A stretch of 55,293 nt of DNA from an uncultured Bacteroidales bacterium (GTDB taxonomy: Bacteria; Bacteroidota; Bacteroidia; Bacteroidales; Bacteroidaceae). The position numbers were made by a program, and so were the translations under genes. The notes beneath the pieces were generated by a model that had not been told where the DNA came from, made no database searches, and saw nothing but the letters and a program-made list of their open reading frames with translations. Shown in pieces: positions 54,019 through 55,293 of this stretch (position 1 is its first letter; each line of letters opens with the position of its first letter). The stretch lies in contig CACYGK010000030.1 in NCBI GenBank assembly GCA_902774005.1, positions 1-55,293 on the forward strand, written 5' to 3'.

Positions 54019-54564
54019 TCATTTCAATAGATTTCTGCTACTATTATCTTCCAGCACTCGCATCTGCTGGATAGCTATCTGATTAAGTTTTATTAGACGT
54101 TCCCTTTGAGATATGCCCTCGTTGATAAGAACGGCATTGATGTTTTCCATGTTGGACAAACAGATGAGTTCGTTGATGGTGGCATAATCACGGATATTGC
54201 CTTTGAGTTCCGGATTGGCTTCGCGCCATTCACGAGCTGTCATGCCACCATAGCGTCCTTTCTTTACAATAATACCTATGGCATTGGTCTTTTCAACCCA
54301 CTCAGTTACACTCATTACGAAGTTGGGTAGTCCTGCTTGCATTCTAAAGTGGTCAAATTCGACCACTTTGAAACGAGGATTATGAATCATTTCCCATGTA
54401 CCAAGGAACTCAATAGTGTATCTAGTGCGTATCCAGTTCTTAATAATATCAGCAGCACGGCTTTCACTTTGCTTACCATTTGCCATGTCTGTCAAAGAAA
54501 TATAGTCCTTGTCATTAATCGACAAGACAGTAATTTCTGTGTTCTGAACATTTATCTTTGCCAT
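54019..54564 (-). CDS. KilA-N domain protein
   Basis: 181 aa. The KilA-N domain fills most of it: YISLTDMANGKQSESRAADIIKNWIRT, the W-rich FLGTWEMIHNP, and the VVEFDHF and SVTEWVEKTNAIGI segments. A helical C-terminus (YATINELICLSNMENINAVL) follows. KilA-N is a DNA-binding domain found in phages and large DNA viruses, and in Bacteroidales defence islands beside restriction genes. A regulatory or defence role is inferred from position. Promoter box at 54591-54598; a terminator follows 30 bp after the stop, so it is a single-gene unit. Confidence 0.88.
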   Translation of the reverse strand: MAKINVQNTEITVLSINDKDYISLTDMANGKQSESRAADIIKNWIRTRYTIEFLGTWEMIHNPRFKVVEFDHFRMQAGLPNFVMSVTEWVEKTNAIGIIVKKGRYGGMTAREWREANPELKGNIRDYATINELICLSNMENINAVLINEGISQRERLIKLNQIAIQQMRVLEDNSSRNLLK

Positions 54565-54590
54565 AACTTTTTATGATATATTTCTATCCG

Positions 54591-54598
54591 CAAAGATA
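54591..54598 (-). promoter_or_regulatory. -7 box (TATCTTTG) for the KilA-N gene
   Basis: Minus-strand TATCTTTG lies 26 bp before the ATG at 54564. Confidence 0.65.
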
Positions 54599-54661
54599 CG
54601 GTTAAGCGAGAGAAGAACAAAAGAAAAAAAGCTTTTTCTCATTTTTGCTCTTCCGAACGAT

Positions 54662-54757
54662 AGTATGTTCTTTCTCCACTTTGTTGCGAAAGCGCAAGCG
54701 ATGGAGGCGAGTATGTTCTTTCTCCACTTTGTTGCGAAAGCGCAAGCGATGGAGGCG
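54662..54757. repeat. perfect 48-bp tandem duplication
   Basis: Two identical 48-bp units (54662-54709 and 54710-54757), beginning agtatgttctttctcc and ending gcgatggaggcg. Each contains GCGAAAGCGC-like inner symmetry. No gene is apparent from 54599 to 54885 apart from this repeat and the terminator. Confidence 0.95.
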
Positions 54758-54814
54758 TAGCCAACATATGGATTTTCCGTTTTACTGCAAAATTACAAGG
54801 GTTTTTTTTGAAAA

Positions 54815-54852
54815 ATGACAAAAAAAGTGCTCACATTGAAGTGCGCACTTTC
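54815..54852 (-). terminator. intrinsic terminator after the kinase gene (repeat copy B)
   Basis: The same hairpin as at 53955-53990, AAAGTGC-t-CAC/GTG-c-GCACTTT, with a T-tract on the minus strand. It sits 34 bp after the stop of the edge gene. Confidence 0.85.
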
Positions 54853-54885
54853 AAAATGAGTATATAATGTAGGATGTAGGATGTA

Positions 54886-55293
54886 TTATGTAACAGATCT
54901 TTTACCTGGATGCTTGATGCTGATTCTGTTTACTGAATCGATATTAAAGTTGACATTGTTCACGACAGCATCTATAAAGTGGAAGTTTCCCTCCATGTCA
55001 ACAATAACATTTGAAGTTTTAACGTCCGATATCTCATATTGTCCATTGAACCAAATATCATCCATATCAACTGTGTAGCCGTGAGATTCTAGAAATTCAT
55101 CTATTTCGGCATTGGTTGCATACCTGAGGGGTTCAATGAATGGCTGACGTAAGACTACACAAGGTTCGAGGCTGCTATTGAATGTAAAGCCCAGAATAGT
55201 ATAACCATCCTCTGGGAAAAGCATGTTATGGGAAATCAGACGATGCAAGAAGCCGTCAAGAGTGGTCGCCGAATCAGATAAGAGAGCAAAATT
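54886..55293 (-). CDS. polyvalent protein kinase-like protein, 3' part
   Basis: The frame runs from the right window edge to a stop at 54886; the 5' part is outside, so length is unknown (135 residues visible). The visible piece has ILGFTFNSSLEPCVVLRQPF, NAEIDEFLESHG and SNVIVDMEGNFHFIDAVVNN. This pattern of a kinase-like N-V-x-V-D-x-x-G-N-x-x-x-I-D with a preceding acceptor segment matches the putative polyvalent protein kinase domain of phage and conjugative-element proteins. It suggests that the region right of the KilA-N gene is mobile DNA. Confidence 0.65.
   Translation of the reverse strand, partial: NFALLSDSATTLDGFLHRLISHNMLFPEDGYTILGFTFNSSLEPCVVLRQPFIEPLRYATNAEIDEFLESHGYTVDMDDIWFNGQYEISDVKTSNVIVDMEGNFHFIDAVVNNVNFNIDSVNRISIKHPGKRSVT

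Noticed and set aside
54662-54757. CRISPR array
   Set aside because: The two copies are directly adjacent with no spacers, and no cas genes are present.
54639-54821. A 60-codon frame with a 16-residue repeat
   Set aside because: It merely reads through the 48-bp tandem duplication and has no promoter; not treated as a gene.

Overview
The window looks like a chromosomal segment of a Bacteroidales bacterium, most likely Prevotella or a close relative. Direct support: many genes start shortly downstream of TAnnTTTG-type -7 boxes, the Bacteroidetes promoter signature, and few have a Shine-Dalgarno sequence. Lineage-typical families also occur: Wzi-type capsule protein, DUF4105, two HU-like proteins beside a 31-aa small protein, DUF4250, a BT0820-type HAD protein, a subtilase with a short C-terminal tail, and a 1108-aa SecA. 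No rRNA, complete tRNA, CRISPR array or insertion-sequence transposase was recognised.

Layout. 1-10.4 kb (minus strand): a WecA/MraY-family sugar-phosphate transferase cut by the left edge, a lipoprotein, Wzi, galE, secA, an alkaline-phosphatase-fold protein that appears to lack its catalytic residues, and a DUF4105 protein. 10.3-11.4 kb: a 31-aa membrane peptide and two HU-like proteins. 11.4-12.3 kb: a repeat-rich gap. 12.3-14.1 kb: a Y-family DNA polymerase with a short YolD-like partner. 14.3-23.8 kb: Hsp20, an alpha/beta hydrolase, carB, a multidomain GH43 enzyme and an MscS channel. 23.9-35.3 kb (plus strand): an exopolysaccharide module (Wzc-type tyrosine kinase with a Gly/Tyr tail, HAD protein, Wza-type exporter), a His-rich small membrane protein, a translationally coupled UbiA/radical-SAM pair, an (alpha/alpha)6 glycosidase, DUF4250, a BASS transporter and a GH2 glycosidase. 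35.3-40 kb: glycerate kinase, an SDR oxidoreductase, a TIGR04076-like protein, and a secreted subtilase with an upstream lipoprotein.

From 40 kb on the window is accessory. An AbiE-type toxin-antitoxin pair overlaps a metallophosphoesterase gene, forming a three-gene unit behind an operator-like dyad. A five-gene minus-strand redox/acetyltransferase cluster follows (42.4-44.9 kb), preceded by a small transcription unit bounded by a promoter and a terminator. An orphan 99-aa protein and two AT-rich hypothetical genes lie between direct repeats. A two-gene restriction-like system, a PLD-nuclease/SNF2 ATPase and an NPPY-type DNA methylase, occupies 47.2-53.6 kb. Just upstream of it is a roughly 300-bp nested inverted-repeat element with promoter boxes facing inward from both ends. 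Next come a KilA-N gene bracketed by near-identical terminator repeats, a 48-bp tandem duplication, and the 3' part of a probable polyvalent protein kinase, which suggests a mobile-element neighbourhood.

Arrays of 7-8 bp tandem repeats recur in the gaps between genes across the left two thirds. One array lies inside the 30.1-32.3 kb glycosidase gene, where a change of one unit would shift the frame. Best candidates for something undescribed are the structured element upstream of the PLD-helicase/methylase pair, the AbiE-metallophosphoesterase unit, and the promoter-terminator unit at about 44.9-45.15 kb.
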